Source: Streptomyces sp. Je 1-369 (GTDB lineage: Bacteria > Actinomycetota > Actinomycetes > Streptomycetales > Streptomycetaceae). Taken from it: a stretch of DNA of 64,000 nt. Location of the stretch: positions 5,699,501 through 5,763,500 of the forward strand of contig NZ_CP101750.1 in assembly GCF_026810505.1 (NCBI RefSeq), read 5' to 3'. Within the stretch, counting starts at the first letter, position 1. Each line of letters opens with the position of its first letter. A program made the translations under genes and the position numbers. This document shows positions 34,196-42,108 of the stretch, piece by piece. A model generated the notes under the pieces. That model saw only the letters and a program-made list of their open reading frames with translations, searched no databases and was not told where the DNA came from.

Positions 34196-35119
34196 TTACG
34201 CCGTCGGGCGCCAGAAGCCGATCAGTGCCGCGGCCGTCTCCGCGGGGCGGTCGGTGTTGGGGGAGTGCTCGGCGCCGTGGATCACCGTGCGGTGGGCGTC
34301 CAGACGGCGGGCCATGTCGTCCAGGAGCGGCACGGGCCACGTGTCGTCGCGCTCGCCCGAGATCACGTGCTTGGGCAGCGGCAGCGCGGCGAGCTCGGCC
34401 ACGCGGTCCGGTTCCGTGGAGAGCTGCCTGCCGGTGGCGATGAGCTGGGCCGGACTGTGCAGCAGCCAACGGGCACGCAACGCCTCGCTGCCGTCCGCGT
34501 CCCCCTCGACGTCCGCGCCCGTCTCCGCCTCCTGCGGGGGCGGCGGCTCCATGGCCCGCATCGCCTGCCACACCTCGGCCATGGACAGCGTCGCGAGGGC
34601 GTCCGCCAGCATCCTGGCACGGGTCTGCTGGACGGGGACGATCGCGGCGGGGCCCGACGACATCAGGGTGAGGCTGGCGAAGGGGCCGGGGTCGAGCAGG
34701 ACGGCGGCGCGGGCGATCTGGCCGCCCAGGGAGTGGCCGAGGAGGTGGAGGGGGGCGGGCGCGTTCTTACCCGTGGCGGGGGAGTTCCCACCCGTGTTCT
34801 CGGACAGGGCGGCGGCCTGTGCCAGTACGTCGCGGGCCAGCTCCTCCTGGGCGTACGCCGACACGTCGTCCGGGCCGGGCGTCTCGTACTGTCCGCGCCC
34901 GTCCACGGTCACCGCGCGGTAGCCGGCGGCGGCGAGCGGCTCCAGGAGGGCGATGAAGTCCTCCTTGCTGCCGGTGAATCCGGGGAGGAGAAGTACGGTC
35001 CCCCGTCGCAGGACACCTGCCGCCGGAACGGCGTCGAGAACGGCGAAGTCACCCCGCGTGGTGCGGAGGGTCCGCGCACTCGCGCAGGGGGGCGGGACGA
35101 AGGTCGGCGGCCTGCTCAT
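34196..35119 (-). CDS. Alpha/beta hydrolase
   Basis: A 307-residue alpha/beta hydrolase-fold enzyme. Oxyanion region LLLPGFTGSKEDF, nucleophile elbow GHSLGG (Ser), acid near SGERDDTWPV (Asp) and catalytic His in HGAEHSPN are in order. Substrate unknown. Its 3' end is 4 bases from the stop of the convergent NYN gene. Confidence 0.9.
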   Translation of the reverse strand: MSRPPTFVPPPCASARTLRTTRGDFAVLDAVPAAGVLRRGTVLLLPGFTGSKEDFIALLEPLAAAGYRAVTVDGRGQYETPGPDDVSAYAQEELARDVLAQAAALSENTGGNSPATGKNAPAPLHLLGHSLGGQIARAAVLLDPGPFASLTLMSSGPAAIVPVQQTRARMLADALATLSMAEVWQAMRAMEPPPPQEAETGADVEGDADGSEALRARWLLHSPAQLIATGRQLSTEPDRVAELAALPLPKHVISGERDDTWPVPLLDDMARRLDAHRTVIHGAEHSPNTDRPAETAAALIGFWRPTA

Positions 35120-35171
35120 GGCCCGAGGCTAACGGGTGCCGTACACACGTGTGTTCCGGGTGCACGACGCG

Positions 35172-35204
35172 AGAAGGCCCGCCCCGGGTGGGGGCGGGCC
35201 TTCT
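35172..35204. terminator. Terminator downstream of the helicase gene
   Basis: 14-bp perfect stem (35172-35185 with 35191-35204), 5-base loop. Located 45 bases after the helicase stop on the minus strand and before the hydrolase gene start at 35119. Confidence 0.85.
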
Positions 35205-35249
35205 GCGGGGCGGGTGGCCGGTGCAGGACCGGCCGGTGGGGACCGGAGG

Positions 35250-37898
35250 TCAGCCCTCCGGCGTCTCCACGGCTTCCGCCTTCTTGCGCGTGCGACGACG
35301 CGGCGCCGGGGTGGTCGCCTCGGCCTCGGCCGTCTCCGCCGGGGCGGCGGCGGCCTTACGCGTACGACGGCGGGGTTTGGGCTCCTCCGTCGCCTGAGCC
35401 GGGATCCCGGCCTCGGGGGCGGCTGCCTCCGTGGCTTCGGGGGCCTTGGCCGTGGTCTTGCGGGTCCGGCGCTTGGGCTTTTCGGCCTCGGCGGGGGCTT
35501 CCGGGGCGGTTGCCTCGACAGCCTTGTCCGCAGCCTTACGGGTCCGGCGCTTCGGCTTTTCCTCGACCGGGGTCTCGGTGGCGGGTGCCTCCGTGGCCTC
35601 GGGTGCCTTGTCCGCGGTCTTGCGGGTCCGGCGCTTCGGCTTTTCCTCGACCGGGGTCTCGGTGGCGGGTGCCTCCGTGGCCTCGGGTGCCTTGTCCGCG
35701 GCCTTGCGGGTGCGCCGCTTCGGCTTGTCCTCGGCCGCGGCTTCCGTGGTGGCCTCGGGGGCGGTTGCCTCGACGGCCTTGTCCGCAGCCTTACGGGTGC
35801 GGCGCTTCGGCTTTTCCTCAGCGGGGGCTTCCGCGACGGCGGCCTCGGGTGCCTTGTCCGCGGTCTTGCGGGTGCGGCGCTTCGGCTTGTCCTCGGCCGC
35901 GGCTTCCGTGGTGGCCTCGGGGGCGGTTGCCTCGACGGCCTTCTCCGCGGTCTTGCGGGTCCGGCGCTTCGGCTTGTCCTCGGCCGGGGTCTCGGTGGCG
36001 GGTGCCTCAGTGGCCTCGGGTGCCTTGTCCGCGGTCTTGCGGGTGCGGCGCTTCGGCTTCTCGGCGGCCGGAGCCTCCGTGGCGGCCTCGGCGGCGGGTG
36101 CCTCGGCAGCCGCCTCGGCGGGCTTCTCCGCGGCCTTGCGGGTACGGCGGCGCGGCTTCGTGGCCGGAGCCTCCGCCTCGACGGCGGGGGCGGCGACGAC
36201 CTCGGCGGCCGACGCGGGTGCCTCCGTCTCGATGACGGTCGCGGTCGCGGTCCCGGCCGAGGCCAGAGCCGCCTCCGACGCCCCACCGGAACGCGTGCGC
36301 CGACGGCGACGCGGCGTACGCGGCTCGGACGCCTCGGCCACCGGTGCGCTCACCTCGGCGACCGGAGCGCTCGCCTCGGTCGTCGCGGCGGTCGGAGCCG
36401 ACGCGGTGGCCTCCAGCGGGGTGCCGCCACGGGTACGGCGACGACGACGCGGCGTGCGCGCGGGGCGCTCGCCCTCGGCGGCCGCCGGGCCCGAACGGTC
36501 CCGGTCCCTGTCCCGGTCGCGATCCCTGTCCCGGTCGCGGCCGCGGTCCCGACCGCGGTCACGGTCGCGGTCCTGCGTACGACCACCGGAGCGGCCGCCG
36601 CGGCCGCGCCCACCGGTCTCGCCGAGGTCCTCGACCTCCTCCGCGCCCAGGCCCGCACGGGTCCGCTCGGCGCGGGGCAGGACACCCTTGGTGCCCGCCG
36701 GGATGTCCAGGTCCTCGTAGAGGTGCGGGGAGCTGGAGTACGTCTCGACCGGGTCGTTGAACCCGAGGTCGAGCGCCTTGTTGATCAGCTGCCAGCGCGG
36801 GATGTCGTCCCAGTCGACCAGCGTGATCGCGATGCCCTTGGCGCCCGCGCGGCCTGTACGGCCGATGCGGTGCAGGTACGTCTTCTCGTCCTCGGGGGAC
36901 TGGTAGTTGATGACGTGCGTGACTCCACCGACGTCGATGCCGCGCGCGGCGACGTCCGTGCAGACGAGCACGTCCACCTTGCCGTTGCGGAACGCGCGCA
37001 GGGCCTGCTCGCGCGCGCCCTGCCCGAGGTCGCCGTGCACGGCGCCCGAGGCGAAACCGCGGCGCTCCAGCTGCTCGGCGATGTCGGCGGCGGTCCGCTT
37101 CGTACGGCAGAAGATCATCGCGAGTCCGCGGCCGTCGGCCTGGAGGATGCGCGAGACCATCTCGGGCTTGTCCATGTTGTGCGCGCGGTACACGTGCTGC
37201 TTCGTGTTCGCGACGGTCTGGCCCTCGTCGTCCGGCGCGGTGGCGCGGATGTGCGTGGGCTGCGACATGTACCGACGGGCGAGGCCGATGACGGCGCCCG
37301 GCATGGTCGCCGAGAACAGCATCGTCTGACGCTTCGCGGGCAGCATGTTGATGATCTTCTCGACGTCGGGCAGGAAGCCCAGGTCGAGCATCTCGTCGGC
37401 CTCGTCGAGGACCAGGCACTTGACGTGCTTGAGGTCGACCTTGCGCTGGCCGGCGAGGTCGAGCAGACGGCCCGGGGTGCCGACGATCACGTCGACGCCC
37501 TTCTTGAGGGCCTCGACCTGCGGTTCGTAGGCCCGGCCGCCGTATATGGCGAGGACGCGGACATTACGCGCCTTGCCTGCGGTCAGGAGGTCGTTCGTCA
37601 CCTGCTGGCACAGCTCGCGCGTGGGAACCACCACGAGGGCCTGCGGGGCCTCGGTCAGCTGCTCGGGCTTGGCGCGACCGGCCTCGACGTCGGCGGGGAC
37701 GGTCACGCGCTCCAGGATCGGGAGGCCGAAGCCGAGCGTCTTGCCGGTGCCGGTCTTGGCCTGGCCGATGACGTCCGTGCCCGAGAGGGCGACAGGGAGC
37801 GTCAGCTCCTGGATGGGAAAGGGATTGATGATGCCGACGGCTTCAAGGGCCTCGGCCGTCTCGGGAAGAATCCCGAGCTCTCGGAAAGTCGTAGTCAG
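35250..37898 (-). CDS. DEAD-box RNA helicase with long basic repeat tail
   Basis: The first ordinary start is GTG 37706, but that would lose the Q motif (INPFPIQELTLP) and the Walker A AKTGTGKT. The frame continues up to a CTG at 37896-37898 (L/M-TTTFRELGILPE), 7 bases after AAGAGG, so I take CTG as start (882 residues). Other motifs: PTRELCQQV, GTPGRLLDL, DEAD, SATMP, and the HRIGRTGRAG motif VI. After about residue 440 comes an RD-repeat and then a Lys/Arg-rich, Ala/Pro/Glu-rich tail with 11 copies of RRTRK, which probably binds RNA. RhlE/DeaD-type; Mtb Rv3211 is the equivalent. Confidence 0.9.
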   Translation of the reverse strand: MTTTFRELGILPETAEALEAVGIINPFPIQELTLPVALSGTDVIGQAKTGTGKTLGFGLPILERVTVPADVEAGRAKPEQLTEAPQALVVVPTRELCQQVTNDLLTAGKARNVRVLAIYGGRAYEPQVEALKKGVDVIVGTPGRLLDLAGQRKVDLKHVKCLVLDEADEMLDLGFLPDVEKIINMLPAKRQTMLFSATMPGAVIGLARRYMSQPTHIRATAPDDEGQTVANTKQHVYRAHNMDKPEMVSRILQADGRGLAMIFCRTKRTAADIAEQLERRGFASGAVHGDLGQGAREQALRAFRNGKVDVLVCTDVAARGIDVGGVTHVINYQSPEDEKTYLHRIGRTGRAGAKGIAITLVDWDDIPRWQLINKALDLGFNDPVETYSSSPHLYEDLDIPAGTKGVLPRAERTRAGLGAEEVEDLGETGGRGRGGRSGGRTQDRDRDRGRDRGRDRDRDRDRDRDRDRSGPAAAEGERPARTPRRRRRTRGGTPLEATASAPTAATTEASAPVAEVSAPVAEASEPRTPRRRRRTRSGGASEAALASAGTATATVIETEAPASAAEVVAAPAVEAEAPATKPRRRTRKAAEKPAEAAAEAPAAEAATEAPAAEKPKRRTRKTADKAPEATEAPATETPAEDKPKRRTRKTAEKAVEATAPEATTEAAAEDKPKRRTRKTADKAPEAAVAEAPAEEKPKRRTRKAADKAVEATAPEATTEAAAEDKPKRRTRKAADKAPEATEAPATETPVEEKPKRRTRKTADKAPEATEAPATETPVEEKPKRRTRKAADKAVEATAPEAPAEAEKPKRRTRKTTAKAPEATEAAAPEAGIPAQATEEPKPRRRTRKAAAAPAETAEAEATTPAPRRRTRKKAEAVETPEG
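35541..35700. repeat. 84-bp direct repeat inside the helicase tail
   Basis: The segment from 35541 is repeated from 35625 at a period of 84 bases (28 codons), almost without difference for about 76 bases. Shorter degenerate copies of the same KPKRRTRK-plus-acidic-linker module fill 35280-36140. All are in frame, so the tail can grow and shrink by recombination without breaking the gene. Confidence 0.85.
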
Positions 37899-38268
37899 GG
37901 CTATGCCTCTTCTGTGAGACGCGGCGTGAGGCGAACGCTGGGGGTCGTGACCGTGCCACTACCGCCGGCCGCTTGGGGGGCGGGCCGGGGGCGCGGGACC
38001 ACTGCCGGCGCTCGAGCGCTCTTACCGCTGAGGTTCCCTCCTCGTGCCGCACGCACCTGTGCGTACCGCCCGGAGGGCTGTCGGGTCGGAGCCGATCGGG
38101 CCACCGACCGGGCATCCTCATTCGTACGGCCCGTCGAATATTCGGCAGGCGCATTACCACTGTACCGCGTAATCTCGCATGTGTGTCCGGCGAATTCGTC
38201 ACATGGTCGTGGTCACAGTCACTGACCAGGGCCTTACGCCGTCCGGCAAGCGGGCTATTGTGCGCTTC
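37899..38268 (+). promoter_or_regulatory. Divergent intergenic region with leaderless promoter for the ferritin-like gene
   Basis: 370 bases between the divergent helicase and ferritin-like genes. For the plus strand a promoter is visible: TTACGC (38234-38239), 16-base spacer, TATTGT (38256-38261), then 7 bases to ATG 38269, so the message is probably leaderless. The part next to the helicase contains only its short leader. No ORF supported. Confidence 0.55.
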
Positions 38269-39006
38269 ATGGAGACCCCCGACACCCCTGCCGAATCCGC
38301 CCCCGAGCTCACCGGAATCGCCGCCCAGGACTGGGCGAAAGCCGCTACCGAGCCGCAGTACCGCGCCGCTGTCGTGGACCTCCTCGGCGCGCTCGCCTAC
38401 GGGGAGCTCGCCGCGTTCGAGCGGCTCGCGGAGGACGCGAAGCTCGCGCCGACGCTCGGCGACAAGGCGGAGCTGGCGAAGATGGCGTCGGCCGAGTTTC
38501 ACCACTTCGAGCAGCTCAGGAACCGGCTCTCGGCGATCGGCGTGGAGCCGACGGACGCGATGGAGCCGTTCGTCGCCGCGCTCGACGGCTTCCACCGGCA
38601 GACCGCGCCGTCCGACTGGCTCGAGGGCCTCGTCAAGGCGTACGTCGGCGACTCGATCGCCAGTGACTTCTACCGCGAGGTCGCGGCGCGCCTCGACGGC
38701 GACACGCGTGCGCTGGTGCTCGGTGTCCTCGACGACACGGGGCACGCGAGTTTCGCCGTGGAGAAGGTGCGCGCCGCGATCGAGGCGGACCCTCGGGTCG
38801 GCGGACGGCTCGCGCTGTGGGCGCGGCGGCTGATGGGCGAGGCGCTGTCGCAGTCCCAGCGAGTGGTGGCCGACCGGGACGCGCTGTCGACCATGCTAGT
38901 CGGGGGCGTAGCCGACGGGTTCGACCTCGCTGAGGTCGGGCGGATGTTCTCCCGGATCACCGAGGCCCACACCAAGCGGATGGCGGCGCTGGGCCTCGCG
39001 GCCTAG
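38269..39006 (+). CDS. Ferritin-like domain protein
   Basis: A 245-residue all-helical protein of the ferritin-like fold. Possible di-iron ligands: YGELAAFERLAED (Glu), then ASAEFHHFEQL (Glu-x-x-His type) and, in the second half, DTGHASF. This group is related to the tRNA hydroxylase MiaE and is equivalent to Mtb Rv3210c, next to the helicase Rv3211. Start ATG 38269; the longer upstream frame is not supported. Activity unknown. Confidence 0.85.
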   Translation: METPDTPAESAPELTGIAAQDWAKAATEPQYRAAVVDLLGALAYGELAAFERLAEDAKLAPTLGDKAELAKMASAEFHHFEQLRNRLSAIGVEPTDAMEPFVAALDGFHRQTAPSDWLEGLVKAYVGDSIASDFYREVAARLDGDTRALVLGVLDDTGHASFAVEKVRAAIEADPRVGGRLALWARRLMGEALSQSQRVVADRDALSTMLVGGVADGFDLAEVGRMFSRITEAHTKRMAALGLAA

Positions 39007-39010
39007 CTGA

Positions 39011-39039
39011 GCGGGCGGGGGCGGCGCGCCCCCGCCCGC
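39011..39039. terminator. Bidirectional GC hairpin
   Basis: 12-bp arms 39011-39022 and 39028-39039 with a 5-base loop, just after the ferritin-like gene and touching the stop of the convergent membrane-protein gene. Confidence 0.78.
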
Positions 39040-39308
39040 TACGCCGTCGCCGAGCGGCGGAGTCTTGTGCGGGTGGGGCGGAGGAGGAGGGACAGCAGCG
39101 CTGCCGAGACCGCTGCCGCTCCTACGAGGGTTGCGGTGGCGTGGTCGGGGCCGAGCGTCATGTGGGTGATGAAGGCGCCGATGAGTGCGCCTGCGGGGCC
39201 CGTCGACAGGACCAGAGCGCGCGCGGGCAGCCGGTGCCCGAAGCGGTGCGCGGCGGCCCAGGCCAGGGCCAGGCCGAGCAGTGTGGAGCCGAGTGCTTCC
39301 AGAATCAC
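39039..39308 (-). CDS. Small integral membrane protein, 89 residues
   Basis: Start at GTG 39308 (GGGAGGG upstream, 9-base spacing); the longer frame is not supported. Three hydrophobic segments rich in Gly and Ala (EALGSTLLGLALAWAAAH, ALVLSTGPAGALIGAFITHMTLG, ATLVGAAAVSAALLSLLL) recall the small GlsB/YeaQ-type membrane proteins with Gly zippers. Basic C-terminus. Function unknown. Confidence 0.75.
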   Translation of the reverse strand: MILEALGSTLLGLALAWAAAHRFGHRLPARALVLSTGPAGALIGAFITHMTLGPDHATATLVGAAAVSAALLSLLLRPTRTRLRRSATA

Positions 39309-39423
39309 GGTGTGTGCCCTCCCTTGCGGCCGGTGCAAATCGGTCGTAGCCGGTCTACCCCCGGCGGCCGGAATGCAACCCTCCAAGATCGGTTGACATC
39401 GGCGTGCCCTCGTACAACACACA

Positions 39424-39460
39424 GGAACGGCCCGGTGGTTGAGAACCACCGGGCCGTTCC
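39424..39460. terminator. Terminator after the DUF3107 gene
   Basis: 17-bp perfect stem (39424-39440 with 39444-39460) and a GAG loop, 23 bases downstream of the DUF3107 stop (minus strand). Confidence 0.87.
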
Positions 39461-39482
39461 GACAAGATCCACCAAGAGCGTC

Positions 39483-39710
39483 CTACAGGGCGCTGAAGCC
39501 CACCTTGCGCGCGGTGGGCTCGCCGAGCTCCACGTACGCGAGGCGGTCGGCCGGAACCAGGACCTTGCGGCCGTGGTCGTCCACGAGGCTCAGCAGCGGC
39601 GACTTGCCGGTCAGCGCCTCGGACACCGCGTGCTCGACTTCCTCGGCGCTCTGGCCGCTCTCCAGCACGATCTCGCGGGGCGCGTACTGCACGCCGATCT
39701 TGACCTCCAC
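39483..39710 (-). CDS. DUF3107 small protein (TB9.4-like)
   Basis: A 75-residue protein beginning with VEVKIGVQYAPREIVLESGQ, from GTG 39710 after GGAGGGAC; this is the full family length. It ends in LVPADRLAYVELGEPTARKVGF. Equivalent to Mtb Rv3208A (TB9.4), a conserved actinobacterial protein of unknown function. It sits downstream of the TetR gene, as in Mtb. Confidence 0.93.
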   Translation of the reverse strand: MEVKIGVQYAPREIVLESGQSAEEVEHAVSEALTGKSPLLSLVDDHGRKVLVPADRLAYVELGEPTARKVGFSAL

Positions 39711-39849
39711 GGCTTTGTCCCTCCGACGGTCAGTCTGTGCGCGGCCGTCCGCGCCGTACCCAGCACACATTAGCCCGGTGCGGGGACGGGGACGGCCGCG
39801 GCCGTGCACGCCGGTAGCGAACACGGGACGGGAACAAATCGGCGAGGGG

Positions 39850-40491
39850 TCAGTGTCCCTCGGCGCCGTGCAGCGGGAAGCCCGCGATGCCGCGCCAGGC
39901 GAGGGACGTGATCAGCTGGACCGCCTTCTCGCGGGGGACCGTGCTGGAGCTGGCCAGCCAGTACCGGGCGACGACCTGCGAGTATCCGCCGAGTCCGACG
40001 GCGAGGAGCATCGCCTCGTCGCGCGGCAGACCGGTGTCCTCGGCGATGACCTCACAGATCGCCTCGGCGCACTGCAGGGTGACGCGGTCCACGCGCTCCC
40101 GCACGGCCGCCTCGTTGGTCAGGTCCGACTCGAAGACCAGGCGGAACGCGCCGCCCTCGTCCTCCACGTACGCGAAGTAGGCGTCCATCGTCGCGGCGAC
40201 GCGCAGCTTGTTGTCCGTGGTGGACGCCAGCGCCGTGCGCACCGATTGCAGCAGCGACTCGCAGTGCTGGTCGAGCAGGGCGAGGTACAGGTCGAGCTTG
40301 CCCGGGAAGTGCTGGTAGAGCACGGGCTTGCTGACGCCGGCGCGCTCGGCGATGTCGTCCATCGCCGCCGCGTGGTACCCCTGCGCGACGAAAACTTCCT
40401 GGGCAGCCCCGAGGAGCTGGTTGCGTCGGGCACGGCGCGGCAGGCGTGTGCCCCGCGGGCGTGCCGCCTCTGTCTGCTCGATGGCTGTCAC
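39850..40491 (-). CDS. TetR family transcriptional regulator
   Basis: Start at GTG 40491 with GGGAGGCGGC upstream (a TTG 12 bases further would overlap that site). The 213-residue protein has an N-terminal HTH at about 20-66 (QLLGAAQEVFVAQGYHAAAMDDIAERAGVSKPVLYQHFPGK, in two parts here) and an all-helical ligand domain. Equivalent to Rv3208. The ligand and targets are not known. Confidence 0.92.
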   Translation of the reverse strand: MTAIEQTEAARPRGTRLPRRARRNQLLGAAQEVFVAQGYHAAAMDDIAERAGVSKPVLYQHFPGKLDLYLALLDQHCESLLQSVRTALASTTDNKLRVAATMDAYFAYVEDEGGAFRLVFESDLTNEAAVRERVDRVTLQCAEAICEVIAEDTGLPRDEAMLLAVGLGGYSQVVARYWLASSSTVPREKAVQLITSLAWRGIAGFPLHGAEGH

Positions 40492-40669
40492 GCCGCCTCC
40501 CAAATCGTCCGATGTGCGGTGAGCGCCGCGCCGCCATCGTACTTTTCGGTAACAGCGATGTGCGCGGTACGAGCGCAGAATTTCATGGACCGGACCATCG
40601 TTGAAGGCCCGCCCAACAGTGCGTAGCAGGGCAAATGCGGGCAGGTCTCAACGAGGGCCCCGCCGGGTC

Positions 40670-40888
40670 TCAGCGGTAGTCGTCCTCGTCGAGGTCGACG
40701 ACACGGGCCTGTTCCGCCAGATCGGCCTCGTTCGCGGCGGCCGGGTCGGCGTCCTGGAGGGAGTCGTCCCGGCTCGGCGTGAGATCCGTGTGCTGTTCCG
40801 CCGTGTCCGCCTCCGGGGCCTCGACATCGGCCTCGGCCGCGGTGCTCTCGGTCTCGAAGGTGTCGGGATCGGTCGGGTCGACACTCAT
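40670..40888 (-). CDS. Small acidic protein, 72 residues
   Basis: A 72-residue strongly acidic protein (MSVDPTDPDTFETESTAAEA at the start, VVDLDEDDYR at the end), with no Cys, helix or signal, apparently disordered. ATG 40888 lies after GAGGGAAG at rather long spacing. Coding probability rests on codon use and on the fact that an antisense frame is weaker. Function unknown. Confidence 0.6.
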   Translation of the reverse strand: MSVDPTDPDTFETESTAAEADVEAPEADTAEQHTDLTPSRDDSLQDADPAAANEADLAEQARVVDLDEDDYR

Positions 40889-41063
40889 GTGTGGCTCGCT
40901 TCCCTCGCGGTACTCGGTGGTCTGCAGATGCGAGTGCCCCGTATCCCCTCAATTCATCGCTCTTCGTGACTATCTACGCAAGTCTTCACAAACTGATTCG
41001 AGCGTAGAAGAGACACGCATGGGGCGCTACGCGATCCATGCACAATCTGTGACAGCGAACACG

Positions 41064-41092
41064 TGAACTACCGCGTGATCGTCTCGTAACAT
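41064..41092 (+). promoter_or_regulatory. Promoter of the hydrolase gene, leaderless type
   Basis: Weak -35 TGAACT (41064-41069), 17-base spacer, -10 TAACAT (41087-41092), then 6 bases to ATG 41099. Absence of a ribosome-binding site supports a leaderless message. Confidence 0.55.
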
Positions 41093-41098
41093 TGCCGC

Positions 41099-42100
41099 AT
41101 GTCTTCGACCGAGCTGCCCGGCCTGCTGGCCTCCACCGTCGCTCCCAAGCCGGGTGTCGTGGCGGTCGCGGACGGCGAGCGGCTCGACTCCGTGGCCCTG
41201 CCAGGACTGTCGCTGACCGTGCGGTCACGGCCCTCGACCGGCCCCGGACTGCCGCCCGCGCTCTTCGTGCACGGGCTAGGCGGCTCCTCCCAGAACTGGT
41301 CGGCCCTGATGCCGCGCCTTGCGGACGTCGTCGACTGCGAGGCGCTCGACCTGCCGGGGTTCGGGGACTCCCCGCCACCGGACGACGGGGACTACTCCGT
41401 CACGGGGCACGCCCGCGCCGTCATCCGCTATCTCGACGCGACCGGTCGCGGTCCCGTCCATCTCTTCGGGAACTCGCTGGGCGGCGCCATCACGACGCGC
41501 GTCGCCGCGGTCCGTCCCGACCTGGTCCGGACGCTCACCCTGGTCTCGCCCGCCCTGCCCGAGCTGCGCGTGCAGCGCACGGCGGTGCCGACCGGGCTCC
41601 TCGCGGTGCCGGGCGTCGCCGCCCTCTTCACGCGGCTCACCAGGGAGTGGACGGCCGAGCAGCGGGTGCGCGGCGTCATGGGGCTCTGTTACGGCGACCC
41701 GGGCAAAGTGACGCCGGAGGGATTCTCCGCGGCGGTCCACGAGATGGAGCGCAGGCTCCAGCTCCCCTACTTTTGGGACGCGATGGCCCGCACGGCGCGC
41801 GGCATCGTCAACGCGTACACGCTGGGCGGCCAGCACGGACTGTGGCGGCAGGCCGAGCGGGTGCTCGCGCCGACCCTGCTCGTCTACGGCGGCCGCGACC
41901 TGCTCGTCTCCTTCCGCATGGCGCGCAGGGCGGCCGCCGCGTTCCGCGACTCGCGGCTGCTCACGCTGCCCGACGCGGGACACGTCGCGATGATGGAGTA
42001 CCCCGAGACCGTGGCCACCGGCTTCCGTGAACTGCTCGTCGAAACGGGCGAGTTGACCGCCGTGGGCCAGGGTGGCGCGCGCGTGGGTTCGGGGAGCTGA
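41099..42100 (+). CDS. Alpha/beta hydrolase
   Basis: A 333-residue alpha/beta hydrolase: LFVHGLGGSSQNW (oxyanion), GNSLGG (nucleophile Ser), YGGRDLLVS (Asp) and DAGHVAMMEYP (His). The cap region (LTREWTAEQRVRGVMGLCYGDP) is specific for an actinobacterial group. It is not the same family as the hydrolase at 34196. Only 8 bases separate it from the DUF3152 gene, so both form an operon. Substrate unknown. Confidence 0.9.
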   Translation: MSSTELPGLLASTVAPKPGVVAVADGERLDSVALPGLSLTVRSRPSTGPGLPPALFVHGLGGSSQNWSALMPRLADVVDCEALDLPGFGDSPPPDDGDYSVTGHARAVIRYLDATGRGPVHLFGNSLGGAITTRVAAVRPDLVRTLTLVSPALPELRVQRTAVPTGLLAVPGVAALFTRLTREWTAEQRVRGVMGLCYGDPGKVTPEGFSAAVHEMERRLQLPYFWDAMARTARGIVNAYTLGGQHGLWRQAERVLAPTLLVYGGRDLLVSFRMARRAAAAFRDSRLLTLPDAGHVAMMEYPETVATGFRELLVETGELTAVGQGGARVGSGS

Positions 42101-42108
42101 GGCGGCGC

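Noticed and set aside
35260..36140. CRISPR-like regularly spaced repeats
   Set aside because: The repeats are in-frame coding repeats of the helicase tail with no spacer diversity and no cas genes nearby.
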